Positions 1-9,996 of a DNA stretch of 64,000 nt are shown piece by piece. Origin of the DNA: Pantoea sp. At-9b (GTDB lineage: Bacteria; Pseudomonadota; Gammaproteobacteria; Enterobacterales; Enterobacteriaceae); the NCBI RefSeq assembly GCF_000175935.2, contig NC_014839.1, positions 124,001-188,000 on the forward strand. The letters are read 5' to 3'. Position numbers and translations under genes: made by a program. The notes under the pieces were generated by a model that was not told the DNA's origin, did not search any database, and saw only the letters and a list, made by a program, of their open reading frames with translations. Numbering within the stretch: the stretch's first letter is position 1; the number at the start of each line of letters is the position of its first letter.

Positions 1-374
1 GTCAGCAGCTCCATGGCGGGGTAACGGGCTTTGAAGCGACAAATCAGTTCGAAGACCGGCGCGGCAAATGCGACCGAACTGGCAAAGCCAAGCGACATTT
101 TCCCGCTCATCCCGCGCGCTACGCCGCGCGCTTTCTCCAGTGCATGGTCAGCCATCTGAACAATCGCTGACGCGTCAGGCAGAAAAGCGCTCCCCGCCTC
201 GGTAAGTTCGACACCACGAGTGAGGCGTCTGAGGAGCGGCGTACCAATTTCATGCTCAAGACGCTGTATCTGCTGGCTCAGCGGCGGCTGAGAAATCCCC
301 AGCATCTCCGCAGCTCGGGTGAAATGCAGGGTCTCAGCTACGGCAACAAAATAACGCAGATGACGAAGTTCCAT
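1..374 (-). CDS. LysR-family regulator, N-terminal part (BudR/AlsR-like)
   Basis: The gene runs off the left edge, and only about 124 residues are visible. They begin MELRHLRYFVAVAE and include a typical LysR winged helix-turn-helix (HFTRAAEMLGISQPPLSQQI). It is divergent from budA, the classic arrangement for the acetoin-operon activator, so a role as BudR/AlsR responding to acetate or low pH is inferred from family knowledge. The start at 374 is the only ATG giving the canonical LysR N-terminus. Confidence 0.85.
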   Translation of the reverse strand, partial: MELRHLRYFVAVAETLHFTRAAEMLGISQPPLSQQIQRLEHEIGTPLLRRLTRGVELTEAGSAFLPDASAIVQMADHALEKARGVARGMSGKMSLGFASSVAFAAPVFELICRFKARYPAMELL

Positions 375-478
375 ATCAAAAACGTCTCAAAGTTTGAAGG
401 TTTCGCTATTGGATTCTGTGAGCCGTATGGTTCACGATGATATTAACACAGCTTAACTATTAGCATATGAGGTCGCGA
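375..478. promoter_or_regulatory. Divergent budR/budA promoter region
   Basis: This 104-bp gap separates the divergent LysR and budA starts. It should hold both promoters and the LysR operator. No exact T-N11-A site was verified. A GAGG six bases upstream of the ATG at 479 is the budA ribosome-binding site. Confidence 0.5.
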
Positions 479-1261
479 ATGGGTAATAATGTATCTGATT
501 GTTCATGCGAACATCAGCTCAGAGATATCGTCAATAAACTTGAATGTCAATCAGCAGAAAAGGTTATATATCAGACATCTCTGATGAGCGCGCTGTTGCA
601 TGGTGTGTATGACGGCTCAACGACCGTGGAAGAACTTTTAACGAAGGGCGATTTTGGTCTCGGTACTTTTAATCGGCTGGATGGCGAACTGGTAGCATTG
701 GATCGTCAGGTCTATCAGCTGAGATCAGATGGCAGTGCCCGCTTTGCGCGACCGGAGCAGAAATCGCCCTTTGCTGTCATGACCTTTTTTAAGCCTGAAC
801 ACGAGTATCACTTCAGCCAGAAAGCGTCGAGGGACGATGTACACAACCTTATTGACAGCGTGATTACATCAGATAACCACTTCTGCGCACTGCGGATCAG
901 CGGCGGCTTCGCTTCAGTCCAGACGCGCACGGTACCCTGCCAGTGCCGTCCATATCGTTCAATGCCGGAGGTTCTGAGTAACCAGCCGACGTTTGATTTC
1001 AGCAAACGCGCAGGCGAGATGATCGGCTTTCGCACGCCTCAGTACATGCAAGGCATCAATGTCGCAGGCTACCACGAACATTTTATTACAGATGACCGGC
1101 ATGGCGGCGGGCATATTCTCGACTATGTACTGGAACAGGGCATTTTAACGTTTGGCGCCATTAGCAAGCTGGTCATTGATCTGCCGCATGATCGTGATTT
1201 TCTGCAAGCCGATCTGCAGCCAGAGAATCTGGATGAAGCCATCCGGTCCGTTGAGAGTTAA
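479..1261 (+). CDS. budA: Alpha-acetolactate decarboxylase
   Basis: This enzyme decarboxylates 2-acetolactate to acetoin in the cytoplasm, the second step of butanediol/acetoin fermentation. About 260 residues, the usual length. The block [18 protein letters not shown] and the metal-site region [16 protein letters not shown] are typical of BudA; its histidines are the zinc ligands in the family. An ATG at 467 is in frame, but GAGG at 469-472 is correctly spaced for 479, so that start is preferred. budB follows 14 bp downstream, so the two are probably co-transcribed. It looks intact. Confidence 0.95.
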   Translation: MGNNVSDCSCEHQLRDIVNKLECQSAEKVIYQTSLMSALLHGVYDGSTTVEELLTKGDFGLGTFNRLDGELVALDRQVYQLRSDGSARFARPEQKSPFAVMTFFKPEHEYHFSQKASRDDVHNLIDSVITSDNHFCALRISGGFASVQTRTVPCQCRPYRSMPEVLSNQPTFDFSKRAGEMIGFRTPQYMQGINVAGYHEHFITDDRHGGGHILDYVLEQGILTFGAISKLVIDLPHDRDFLQADLQPENLDEAIRSVES

Positions 1262-1275
1262 CAACAGAGGTGACG

Positions 1276-2955
1276 ATGAAAGAGCTTAACATCCCTACAA
1301 TCTGGAAAAGTGGTGCTGACCTGGTTGTAGCGCAGCTGGAAGCACAAGGCGTGAGTCACGTATTTGGCATTCCGGGCGCAAAAATTGACAGGGTATTTGA
1401 TTCACTGGTGGACTCCCGTATCGAGCTGATCCCTGTTCGACATGAGGCTAATGCTGCGTTTATGGCAGCGGCAGTGGGCAGGCTTACCGGTAACGCAGGT
1501 GTGGCACTTGTAACCTCTGGCCCCGGATGCTCCAACCTGGTGACCGGTATGGCTACGGCAACAAGTGAGGGTGATCCGGTGGTGGCGCTGGGTGGCGCGG
1601 TGAAACGTTCAGACAGCGCCAAACAGGTACATCAGAGCATGGATACCGTGTCAATGTTTCGTCCAGTTACTAAGTTTTCCGTTGAAGTGACGGATTCCTC
1701 GGCGTTAGCGGAGTGCGTTTCTAATGCGTTTCGCCATGCGGAAAATGGTCGGGGTGGCGGCGCTTTTATCAGCCTGCCACAGGATATCGTCAATCAACCT
1801 GTTTCCGCTGACCTGTTGGTGCATAAAGGGCGAGTCACACTGGGGGCGGCGCCCGATTCTCTGGTAGACGTAGTGAGCCGTGAAATTGTCCGCGCTAAAA
1901 ATCCGGTCATCCTGTTGGGCCTCATGGCGAGCCAGCCGGAGAACAGCGCTGCGATCCACGATTTACTGAACAAAAGCCGGATCCCTGTAACCAGCACTTA
2001 TCAGGCAGCTGGAGCCGTCAGGCAGGAACATTTTTCCCGTTTCGCCGGGCGTATAGGCCTGTTTAATAATCAGGCGGGTGACCGTCTTTTACAACAGGCA
2101 GACCTGATCATTACCATCGGCTATAGCCCGGTAGAATATGAGCCTGCGATGTGGAATACCGGCAACGCCATTCTTGTGCATATCGATGTTCTGCCTGCAG
2201 AAACGGATAATCGTTATATACCCGATGCAGAGCTGATCGGCGATATCGCACAGACGGTTCGCAAAGTTGCTGCGCGTATCGAAGCTCCACTGCAGCTCAG
2301 TGATGCCTCTGCGGCGATTCTGGAAGATCGCCAGCAGCAACGCCAGCTGCTGGCAATGCAGGGTGCAAGCCTCAACCAGTTTGCGCTCCATCCGCTTCGC
2401 ATCGTGCGGGCGATGCAGGACATCATCAACAGTGATGTCAGCCTTACGGTAGATATGGGCAGCTTTCATATCTGGATTGCCCGCTACCTCTACAGCTTTC
2501 GCGCCCGACAAATCATGATCTCCAATGGCCAGCAGACGATGGGCGTTGCCCTTCCGTGGGCGATTGGTGCCTGGTTGGTGGACACGTCACGTAAAGTGGT
2601 GTCAGTCTCGGGTGATGGCGGATTTCTGCAGTCGAGTATGGAGCTTGAGACTGCGGTCAGGCTGAAGGCAAATATAGTTCATATCATCTGGGTCGATAAT
2701 GCTTACAACATGGTGGCGATGCAGGAAGATAAAAAATATCAACGCGTCTCCGGCGTAAATTTCGGCCCGGTCGACTTCAGGACTTATGCCGAAGCCTTTG
2801 GTGCCGCTGGCTTTTCAGTCAACAGTGCCGCGGAGCTTGAGCCGACGCTGCGTCGGGCAATGGATGTACAGGGGCCTGCAGTAGTAGCGATCCCCGTCGA
2901 CTACAGTGATAATCCTCTGCTTATGGGCCAGTTGCATCTTAGCCAGCTGCTTTAA
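1276..2955 (+). CDS. budB: Catabolic acetolactate synthase
   Basis: This thiamine-diphosphate enzyme condenses two pyruvates to 2-acetolactate. About 559 residues. The PYR domain carries [10 protein letters not shown] and the catalytic-glutamate region ([18 protein letters not shown]). The C-terminal TPP domain has [19 protein letters not shown] with the GDG...N cofactor motif. It lacks the FAD features of anabolic ILV synthases and closely resembles enteric BudB. An AGAGG precedes the ATG at 1276; a GTG at 1270 in the same frame lies on the ribosome site and is less likely. budC (butanediol dehydrogenase) does not follow. Confidence 0.95.
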   Translation: MKELNIPTIWKSGADLVVAQLEAQGVSHVFGIPGAKIDRVFDSLVDSRIELIPVRHEANAAFMAAAVGRLTGNAGVALVTSGPGCSNLVTGMATATSEGDPVVALGGAVKRSDSAKQVHQSMDTVSMFRPVTKFSVEVTDSSALAECVSNAFRHAENGRGGGAFISLPQDIVNQPVSADLLVHKGRVTLGAAPDSLVDVVSREIVRAKNPVILLGLMASQPENSAAIHDLLNKSRIPVTSTYQAAGAVRQEHFSRFAGRIGLFNNQAGDRLLQQADLIITIGYSPVEYEPAMWNTGNAILVHIDVLPAETDNRYIPDAELIGDIAQTVRKVAARIEAPLQLSDASAAILEDRQQQRQLLAMQGASLNQFALHPLRIVRAMQDIINSDVSLTVDMGSFHIWIARYLYSFRARQIMISNGQQTMGVALPWAIGAWLVDTSRKVVSVSGDGGFLQSSMELETAVRLKANIVHIIWVDNAYNMVAMQEDKKYQRVSGVNFGPVDFRTYAEAFGAAGFSVNSAAELEPTLRRAMDVQGPAVVAIPVDYSDNPLLMGQLHLSQLL

Positions 2956-3914
2956 TTCAGTATTTGCAGAGATGAAATTATAAAATCAAAGTTGAATTAG
3001 TCATTTGTGCCCGTATCGTAAAATGCCGATGCATGGCGTTAACGCCTGCTTTTTTCTTTTGCCCCGTAACGATCTGCACTGTCAGCACAGCTTGTGGGTA
3101 AGCCAGTCATCGATCTGCGCCTCCTCCAGCGTCCGTAGTGCGCGGTGTGACGGTACGACTCGTTGCCGAAAAATAAAAGCCGAGCTCGCTGTTCTCTTGG
3201 TCGTTGAGCTTATGCGCACCGGTGTCCAAGTGCGTATAAACAGTGTATACAGTATCATGCATAATAAGTTTACTGTGGAATGCGGCGGCATGTCAGAAAC
3301 GGGACCATTTGACTACACGTACTCTGCGGAAAATGCTCTGGTATTATGGGTAAGCTGTTGTGCCTTATGTCAATCAGAGAATATCTTTGGATGTCCAGTG
3401 ATGGTTCCTGTCGGATAATGTTCTTACCTGTCACAGCTTTTTCAGCCCGTCGGCATTAAATTGTCTTGCATAAGCCAAAATATCCTCATCGGCATTTATT
3501 CTCCCTGATTCACTGTATCCTGCACACGCATCTCCTGTTAAATCCCGCAGATTCGGAAAAATGCAGAAGCGATCCTTCCCTCCTCAGTGGCGGTTTTCTG
3601 CGCGTAATACTGTATATAGTGATTATGGTACTGATAACGGCACAACAAATGGGGTACGTCAGGAAAACACGCGTGACAAAACGGCGCTGGCTGCTCTGAA
3701 ACGGGCGTGCTACGCTTCCAGAAAAGTCACAAATAATGAAGAAGAAAACGGGTCAGGCGCAAAGTGTAATGCGGTAATTTTGTCAAATATTTATTAGCGG
3801 ACCTTCAGTTACTGGAATGAAGGTTTCAGTTGTTTTTTTCCCCAAAGTTATTTTTATCCGAAGCTGTGTGTGATTATTCCGACCGTCATCATGCTTCATT
3901 CCAAGGAGTAAGCT
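2956..3914. other. Non-coding or degenerate stretch after budB
   Basis: About 960 bp without a convincing gene. A minus-strand reading frame ending near 3427 closes with RQFNADGLKKL and looks like the C-terminal tail of a lost protein, but it has no start and I do not recognise it. The AT-rich palindrome-like strings near 3240 and 3608 resemble imperfect LexA-type boxes, with one half site broken in each. No terminator for budB was seen. Confidence 0.4.
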
Positions 3915-4307
3915 ATGTTTGAGTCCCTGTTTAACCGGAACGACTTCCGCTACGCCTTTGAGAAAATCAGCGCCGCCGTGGCCGATCCGTCCGCCGACAA
4001 CGTGCACGCCGCCACGCACCTCGGGCTTAACATCCTGAGCGCCAAATTCGGCACGTTCCGGCAGGAGCTCGACGTGGCCGGCGCGATCGGCGAGTGGCGT
4101 GACGATCTGGACACCTACGAACATTGCCTAGGAGTGCTTGAGCGCTACCTGACGGGGAATCCGGACGGGCTCAACGGCCGCGACGCCCGCATTTACTGCC
4201 GGTACCTGCGCTGCGAGTACGTGGAGTTCACCGAACTGGCCCGCGACCTAGCGGACCGGATTCCGGCGGACAGAGTCGCAGGTGATGCAGGCGGGAAGGC
4301 CGGATGA
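3915..4307 (+). CDS. Hypothetical protein, first gene of the resolvase operon
   Basis: 130 residues, starting MFESLFNRNDF after a good AAGGAG ribosome site. It is soluble and helical, with no signal or membrane segment. I do not recognise a family. It overlaps the next gene by ATGA at 4304-4307, and that gene overlaps resD in the same way, so the three form a translationally coupled operon. A role in plasmid maintenance is only suggested by that context. GC content is higher than upstream of it. Confidence 0.7.
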   Translation: MFESLFNRNDFRYAFEKISAAVADPSADNVHAATHLGLNILSAKFGTFRQELDVAGAIGEWRDDLDTYEHCLGVLERYLTGNPDGLNGRDARIYCRYLRCEYVEFTELARDLADRIPADRVAGDAGGKAG

Positions 4308-4993
4308 CCGCAGGTATTTCAGTATGGGTGCCGGTGATCAGTGCGGGTGCGGGTATCCTCGGTGCGCTGGGGAGTCTGTGGCTGTCGCATATTTTCATCA
4401 CAAAGCGTGAGAAACGGGCGTCAGAAGAAAAGATGAACAGGGAGAGGTACCTTATCGCCTCCGAGCTGGTTTTCCTTCTTGAGCAGTTTGCTATTAATTG
4501 CGAGCTTGTTACTAGGGATACAGGAAAAACGGAAGGTCTTCGCCGAGTTCCCTTCATCGAGCGCCCAATTATCAATTTTGACACAGTGTCAGGTGACTGG
4601 CGCACACTTCGGACAGAACTCATGTATGGAATCAGACAGTTACCCGTTCTTCAAGGCGATGCTGAGGGTGCAATGGCGCTCGCTTACGGGCTGGAGGAGT
4701 CCTTACAGAAATATGATGCTTTCAGTGAAAGGCGATATCGGTATTGACAACTCGGTCTGAAAGCCGTAGTTCTTGCCATGAAGCTGCGTAAGCACGTTGG
4801 CTTTCCTGCATCCCCATTAATCGGAAAACTATGGTCAATGTGGGAACTGCTACGACTGGCATGGCGTGGTGAGAGAAAGAAACGTTCTGCCGCAGCAAAA
4901 CTACGCGCCGGTGAACTGGCAGCATTTGACATAAAGAACGATATGAGAAGAAAAGCCGCACACGACGCTCCCGGTACCGGAGAAAGTTCATGA
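4304..4993 (+). pseudogene. Membrane-anchored hypothetical protein split by an in-frame TGA
   Basis: The frame reads about 147 residues to a TGA at 4745-4747, then stays open in the same frame through KLRKHVGFPASPL to a stop at 4991-4993, which overlaps the resD ATG. Read through, the product would be about 229 residues. An N-terminal hydrophobic segment (about residues 5-30) is followed by a charged coiled region (KREKRASEEK), suggesting a single-pass inner-membrane protein. The single TGA looks like a nonsense mutation because the downstream half keeps frame, the operon overlap and protein-like composition. Function unknown. Confidence 0.6.
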
Positions 4994-5762
4994 CTTATAC
5001 ACTGATGCCTGCGTTAACCGACGGCCAGTTTCATGCACCGCAGCTGCCGGTGGCTATCGACTATCCTGCCGCGCTGATCGACGACCTGCCTAAGTACCTG
5101 CTGGCGCCTGAGGTCAGCGCCCTGCTCCATTTTATGCCCGACCTGCGACGCAAGATGCTGTTCACCACGCTGTGGAACACCGGCGCGCGCATCAGCGAGG
5201 CGCTGGCGCTGACGAGGGGAGACTTTCATCTGCTTCAGCAGTACCCTTTCGTGCAGCTGGCCACGCTCAAGCAGCGTGAGGAAAAGGCAGAGCGCCGCGC
5301 CGGCAGACGGCCCGCCGCCTGGTCCCGCTGTCCGACGCGCAGTACGTGACGTAGCTGGAAATGATGATCGCCACCCTGCGCATCCCGCTGGAAAAGCGGA
5401 ATGAAATAACGGGCAGAGCGGAAAAGGTGCGCCTGAGGGATATCACCGACCGCACGGCGCGCACTTGGCTGAACGAGGCGGTGGAGGCGGCGGCGTCAGA
5501 GGGGGTGACGTTTTCAGTTCAGGTCACCCTGCACACCAACCGGCACACCAACCGGCACAGCTACGCCATGCACATGCTGTACGCCGGCATGCCGCTCAAG
5601 GCGCTGCAAAACCTGCTAGGGCACAAAAGCGCGAAGTCGACGGAGATTTATACGCAGGTGTTTGCGCTGGACGTGGCGGCGCGGCACCGGGTGCAATTTA
5701 ATATGTCGGGAACGAAAGCCCTATCCATGTTAAGGCAGCTAAAAAGTGATCTTGGCGGGTAA
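4990..5762 (+). pseudogene. resD: ResD-like tyrosine recombinase (plasmid resolvase), frameshifted
   Basis: The first part (about 100 residues: [40 protein letters not shown]) and the second part (from MMIATLRIPLEKRNEITGR) resemble the ResD resolvase of F-type plasmids, which resolves multimers. The frame is broken near 5295-5345. The second frame has a TAG at 5352, and a 12-bp duplication near 5538-5562 (HTNRHTNRHSY) disturbs the catalytic HxxRH box. The LLGHKS box and the downstream active-site tyrosine (STEIYTQ) remain. It is probably inactive. Confidence 0.85.
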
Positions 5763-6022
5763 AATATCCGTAGTCAGCATTTATCTAAGTATCATGAGGC
5801 ATTTTTAAAGCACAGAAAGATTCTGCCGGGTTGCTTGAAGACTGAAAAACTAGTCGAAAGAGATTGATGGCATACAATTTTAATATTATTTAGATTTATT
5901 TTGATATCCTTTAAATACCAAAATGCTGTTATTTTTATCTCATTTCATACTTTGACCGTAAGGGTAACTCTCCTTGTCTGAACCATGTAACACAATGATG
6001 CATTACCAGCACCGCAATGTCC

Positions 6023-6130
6023 TGCTACTTGCTGACAGAAGTGGCGCTGCTTCTCGACGACGAGTGTGACCAGCGTAAAAGGCTTCCAATCGAGACGTTC
6101 TGGAGCACCGGCGGCCGACGAAAGAGGAAC
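6023..6130 (+). pseudogene. Second tyrosine-recombinase N-terminal fragment
   Basis: One frame reads LLTEVALLLDDECDQRK followed by ETFWSTGG, which parallels the ResD core region (EVSALL...DLRRK...TLWNTGAR). No catalytic part follows and the frame soon decays. It is probably a remnant of another plasmid integrase or resolvase. The match is short, so confidence is limited. Confidence 0.45.
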
Positions 6131-6226
6131 AAATTTTTCGCCCCCCTACCCTCACTTGACCGACGAGACTGACGCTCAGTTAGCCGGTAAGCCACCCTGA
6201 TGCCGGATAACCCAAAAATAGTATCA

Positions 6227-6341
6227 TTTTAATATTAAATAGTGATTACAATGATGTCATTTTGATTGTTTTATGGATTCTCATCCTCTACAAGCGCTCT
6301 CAGATTGAGAAATCCAGATCAATATCGTTTTAATATTAAAT
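6227..6341. promoter_or_regulatory. Two copies of a palindrome upstream of the parA fragment
   Basis: The 14-mer TTTTAATATTAAAT, whose core TTTAATATTAAA is a perfect palindrome, occurs at 6227-6240 and 6328-6341, 101 bp apart. A related TTTTTAATATGA overlaps the parA start at 6357. Paired palindromes at this place are typical of a ParA autoregulatory operator or a centromere-like site; this role is inferred. Confidence 0.55.
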
Positions 6342-6356
6342 TGAGATCTTTTTAAT

Positions 6357-6548
6357 ATGATTATGACTATTGTAAATATTAAAGGCGGCGTGGGTAAATC
6401 AACACTGGCAGTCAACATCGCTATCGCCCGTGCGCATCCGGATAATAAGGTCTGGCTGGTCGACGGTGACTGCCTTTTGCAGAAAAGGTTAGCGCCATAC
6501 GTTCGAACTGGCACTGAATTCTGCACCTGCAGCTGTGATAATAAATGA
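6357..6548 (+). pseudogene. parA: ParA partition ATPase, N-terminal fragment
   Basis: The frame begins MIMTIVNIKGGVGKST, a deviant Walker A box (KGGVGKS), and continues AVNIAIARA and VWLVDGD as in small plasmid ParA proteins of about 210 residues. After residue 40 homology stops, and the frame ends after 63 residues. The rest of parA and any parB are missing, so it cannot function in partition. The deletion joins it to the exporter fragment that follows. Confidence 0.8.
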
Positions 6549-6565
6549 CCTGCATTATTCATATG

Positions 6566-7080
6566 CAGAGCGTCCTGCAATACAGGGGATAGACCTATGA
6601 ATTCCGGCGGGCACTTTTGCTGTCATTGTTGGGCCTAACGGGTCGGGTAAGTCAACTCTGGCCCGCTTGCTTGCAGGTTTGCTTGTTCCAGAAAAAGGTA
6701 ATATTCACGTTTGAGATGATATTTCCGGTGATACGCATGGAAAAGAATTTCGTAACACTCTTTATGTTCCGCAGCACGTATCATTATTCAAACGTACACT
6801 AGGTGAAAACGGTCTATATCCCCCGGCTTTATTGGACAGACGAGAGTTGAGCAATCTTTTAAAGACTCTTTCATTTTATGATGACGACCGGGAAATTGAC
6901 CTCGATATAGAGGTCGGTGAGCAGGGGGGCGTCTGTCTGGAGGACAGGTGCAAAAACTCGAGCTAATAATACGAATAAGGAAGATAGATATGCCAGCCAC
7001 CATTCTTAATGAAACTACGTCAGCCCTCGATGTACGCATTGAAGAAGCAGCTATCGACCTTCTTCACAGAACACGAAAAG
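6566..7080 (+). pseudogene. ABC exporter ATPase fragment (type I secretion/bacteriocin type)
   Basis: Reading across one stop and one frameshift recovers [19 protein letters not shown] (Walker A), a Q-loop (YVPQHVSLFKRTLGEN), the signature SGGQ with QKLEL, and a damaged Walker B/D-loop ILNETTSALD (normally LDEPTSALD). This order is that of the C-terminal nucleotide-binding domain of PrtD/HlyB-like exporters. The membrane domain is missing. A TGA falls at 6713-6715 and a frame change occurs near 6940. Confidence 0.75.
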
Positions 7081-7232
7081 GCAATTTGCCGGAACCCCTC
7101 ACCCGCAGTCCGTAGGGCGTTGCGGCCAGTAATGAACAGCACACGCGAGGCCAGGGGTGACACATAATCGTCGATCATGTTAATCACACCGGCTTTCAGC
7201 AAATAATTCTCAGGCGTTTTGATCGATACCAT
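7020..7232 (-). pseudogene. Iron-containing alcohol dehydrogenase/GldA-like N-terminal fragment
   Basis: Starting at the ATG at 7232 behind a strong GGAGGG, the frame gives MVSIKTPENYLLKAGVINM and YVSPLASRVLFITGRNAL, which match the N-terminal NAD-binding part of glycerol-dehydrogenase-like proteins. Homology stops after about 50 residues, where the sequence overlaps the exporter fragment on the other strand. It sits 38 bp after the permease stop, so it was probably the last gene of the ABC operon, truncated by a rearrangement. Confidence 0.6.
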
Positions 7233-7270
7233 GATGGTGTCCCTCCATAGAACTCATGATATTCGAAGCG

Positions 7271-8137
7271 TTAACTCTGCATACCCCAACGTTTAATCGT
7301 CAATTTCTCAAGGGTCGAAAACACCAATCCTTCGACCAACAGACCAATCACGGTGACTGTCACCAGGCCCGCAAATACCCGGTCGGTGTACATCTCATTG
7401 CGATTCTGGAAAATGTACCAACCCAGCCCGCCGCTGCCACTTGATGCACCAAATACCAGCTCCGCCGCAATCAGCGTTCTCCAGGCAAATGCCCAACCAA
7501 TTTTGAGTCCTGACAGCAGGGCCGGTAGCGCAGCAGGAATCAAAATCCACGCCACATAACGCCATCCCTTCAGTCCGTAGTTACGGCCTGCCATTTTCAG
7601 CGTGTCGGAAACACCCATAAAACCGGACCAGGTGTTGAGTGCCATCGGCCAGATCACCGAATGCACAATCACGAACACCAGGCTGGCATTCCCCAGGCCG
7701 AACCACAGCAGAGACAACGGCAACAAAGCAATCGCTGGCAGCGGGTTAAACATGGCGGTCAACGTGCTCAACAAATCGCGGCCAATACGCGTAGATATCG
7801 CGAGCGCGCTGAATAGCAACGCCAGCAAGGTCCCGAGGATGTAGCCCTTCAGCAACAGGCTTACCGACAGCCACGCACGATTCGGCAATTCACCACTGGC
7901 GATATCCTCACGCAGGGCGGTAAAGGTCTGCCAGAAACTGGGAAACATCAGGTCATTGTTTTGCCAGCGTGCCGCCACTTCCCATATAATGATAAGCGCC
8001 AGCAATAATAACGATTTACGTAGCCAGGCCTGATTCCCGAGCCGCACACGCAACGGTAACGGCGTGGCCAGCGTAAAATCTTCCAGCGGTGTTAACTCGC
8101 GCTGGTACTCAGGCCGGATAGGTGGCTGGTTGCTCAT
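7271..8137 (-). CDS. ABC transporter permease, SsuC/TauC type
   Basis: 288 residues with about six membrane helices and a BPD_transp_1-type EAA region (WRYVAWILIPAALPALLSGL). It is the inner-membrane subunit of a sulfonate/taurine/aliphatic-substrate importer. The ATG at 8137 has GAGGGG upstream and overlaps the end of the ATPase gene by 29 bp, showing translational coupling. It appears intact. The substrate cannot be read from the sequence; neighbours suggest a sulfonate. Confidence 0.88.
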   Translation of the reverse strand: MSNQPPIRPEYQRELTPLEDFTLATPLPLRVRLGNQAWLRKSLLLLALIIIWEVAARWQNNDLMFPSFWQTFTALREDIASGELPNRAWLSVSLLLKGYILGTLLALLFSALAISTRIGRDLLSTLTAMFNPLPAIALLPLSLLWFGLGNASLVFVIVHSVIWPMALNTWSGFMGVSDTLKMAGRNYGLKGWRYVAWILIPAALPALLSGLKIGWAFAWRTLIAAELVFGASSGSGGLGWYIFQNRNEMYTDRVFAGLVTVTVIGLLVEGLVFSTLEKLTIKRWGMQS

Positions 8138-8963
8138 AACGATCCCCCCTCGGATGGCCTTGTGATGCGATAACTGGAACGGCAGGTTGCGGAAACAATA
8201 AATCATGAATGCGGGTGACATCGGCCTGAAACGCCGTGCCACCCGCATCCGCCAGTGAATATTGGTGACAGTTCAGTTCGGCTTTTACCCTTCCCGGATG
8301 CGGCGACAGCAGCAATACACGGCTGCCAACAATCAACGCTTCCTCGATAGAATGGGTAACAAACAACAGCGTAAACCGCACGTCTTCCCACAGGTTCAAC
8401 AGCTCTTCCTGCATTTTGCGTCGGGTCAGCGCATCCAGCGCCGCAAACGGCTCATCCATCAGCAAAACCTGCGGTTGCAGGGCCAGCGAGCGCGCAATGG
8501 CGACCCGCTGTTTCATGCCGCCGGATAAGGTATTCGGATAGGCATTGCGAAACGCCCCCAGCCCGACTTTCTGCAGGAAATACTCCGCACGCTCTTTTGC
8601 TTCAGCCCGCCCTACCCTACGGCTGGCGATCAGCGGGAAAGCGACATTTTCCAGCACGGTTTTCCACGGTGGTAACTGATCAAATTCCTGAAACACCATC
8701 ATGCGATCAGGGCCGGGCTGGCTGACCGTCTCACCGGCAAGACGAATGGAGCCGGATACCGGCGTCAAAAATCCCCCAATGGCCTTCAGCAAACTGGACT
8801 TACCGCATCCTGATGGCCCCAGTAACACGAAGCGATCGGCAGGCCAGACATCAAAACTGACATCGTGTGTGGCCTGAATCAGACGTTCATGGGTGCGGTA
8901 TTGCAGGTTAACGCCCTCAACCTGCAACAGCGGCGGCGGTAATGTCGCAGACAACTCAGACAT
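8109..8963 (-). CDS. ABC transporter ATP-binding protein, SsuB/TauB type
   Basis: 284 residues with Walker A (LLGPSGCGKSS), Q-loop (VFQEFDQLPPWKT), signature LSGGMKQRVAIARSL, Walker B LLMDEPFAALD and H-loop (VTHSIEEA). This set is typical of nitrate/sulfonate/taurine importers. The ATG at 8963 lies one base past the TGA of the binding-protein gene, with GGGGAG as ribosome site. An upstream in-frame ATG at 8993 would overlap that gene and is less likely. It energises the adjacent permease. Confidence 0.9.
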   Translation of the reverse strand: MSELSATLPPPLLQVEGVNLQYRTHERLIQATHDVSFDVWPADRFVLLGPSGCGKSSLLKAIGGFLTPVSGSIRLAGETVSQPGPDRMMVFQEFDQLPPWKTVLENVAFPLIASRRVGRAEAKERAEYFLQKVGLGAFRNAYPNTLSGGMKQRVAIARSLALQPQVLLMDEPFAALDALTRRKMQEELLNLWEDVRFTLLFVTHSIEEALIVGSRVLLLSPHPGRVKAELNCHQYSLADAGGTAFQADVTRIHDLLFPQPAVPVIASQGHPRGDRYEQPATYPA

Positions 8964-8964
8964 A

Positions 8965-9996
8965 TCAGCTCCCCGGTAAGGTATAGGCTTCACTGAAGAA
9001 ATAATCCTTCCAGGAAGCGGCTTTGTTTTTCAGTATGCCTAACTGATAAAGCTTGTCGGCATAAACAAAGGTGCGTTCTGGCGTAATGGTGAAATTATTC
9101 TCCGGGTCCTCAATCATTTTCTGGATAAAGGCCACCGGTAATTTTGAGTTTTCAGCGCGGATATAGGTTTGTGCCGCCGCTGCTTTATCCGCTTTAATTA
9201 TCTTCTCGGCTTCAGCTAACGCCTCAAAAAATGCACGATACGTTTTTGGATTCTCATCGTGGAATTTCGAGGTGGTATAAAGCAGATTAAACGTGCCCGG
9301 CCCACCTAATACGTCGTAGGAACTTAATATTTTATGAATATTCGGGTGTTCCAGCGCCTGATACTGGAATGGAGGACTGGAGAAATGCGCGGTGATTTCC
9401 GAGCCACCGGCGATCAACGCCGCGCTGGCATCAGGATGTGGCAGGCTGACCGTAATATTATCAAACCGCTTGTAGTCGGCGTTGCCGTACAGGCGTGCCG
9501 TTTCTATTTGCAATGTCCGGGACTGGAACCCGACGCCAGCAGCCGGTACGGCGATGCGGTCCTTGCTGCTCAGATCCTTCACGCTTTTCACTGCCGGATT
9601 GTTACTCAGCAGGTAATTGGGCATCGAACCGAGTGCCGCAATCGCCTTAACGTTTTGCTTGCCTTTGGTGCGATCCCAGAGCGTCAGCGCCGGTGGCACC
9701 CCGGCGGCAACCACATCCAGTGAGCCGGAAAGCAGCCCCTCATTTAATCCGGTGGCACCTGACAGTGTCCGCCAGTCGGCTTTGATATCCAGCCCGTCTT
9801 CCTTGCCGTGCTTCTCGATAAGTTTCTGGTCGCGCACCACATCCAGGATCAGATAGCCGATACCATATTGCTGGGCGATACTGATTTGGCCCTCAGCGTT
9901 GGCAGCACCAGACCCAAAGACGCTGCCGAACAGCAATAAAGGGATGCCAATACGAGGCAAGAGAGAAGCAAACCATTCAGCTGGAAGTAAATTCAT
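8965..9996 (-). CDS. Periplasmic substrate-binding protein, SsuA/TauA type
   Basis: 343 residues with an N-terminal signal segment (hydrophobic about 15-28, AANA cleavage region), then ISIAQQYGIGYLILDVVRDQ and further NMT1/SsuA-like blocks (GVGFQSRTLQIE). It binds the solute in the periplasm for the SsuBC-like partners. It is the first gene of the operon reading left; the promoter should lie between 9997 and 10339. The ligand is unknown; sulfonates are inferred from the family and neighbours. Confidence 0.88.
   Translation of the reverse strand: MNLLPAEWFASLLPRIGIPLLLFGSVFGSGAANAEGQISIAQQYGIGYLILDVVRDQKLIEKHGKEDGLDIKADWRTLSGATGLNEGLLSGSLDVVAAGVPPALTLWDRTKGKQNVKAIAALGSMPNYLLSNNPAVKSVKDLSSKDRIAVPAAGVGFQSRTLQIETARLYGNADYKRFDNITVSLPHPDASAALIAGGSEITAHFSSPPFQYQALEHPNIHKILSSYDVLGGPGTFNLLYTTSKFHDENPKTYRAFFEALAEAEKIIKADKAAAAQTYIRAENSKLPVAFIQKMIEDPENNFTITPERTFVYADKLYQLGILKNKAASWKDYFFSEAYTLPGS

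Noticed and set aside
1356..2511. Minus-strand frames within budB
   Set aside because: Antisense shadows of an intact, well-conserved gene.
3237..3260. LexA-like box near a possible DinI/ImpC-like remnant
   Set aside because: One half site lacks the CTG/CAG end, and the downstream frame does not match DinI convincingly.
3005..3418. 137-codon plus-strand frame
   Set aside because: No ribosome site, no recognisable family, unusual composition and overlapping open frames on the other strand.
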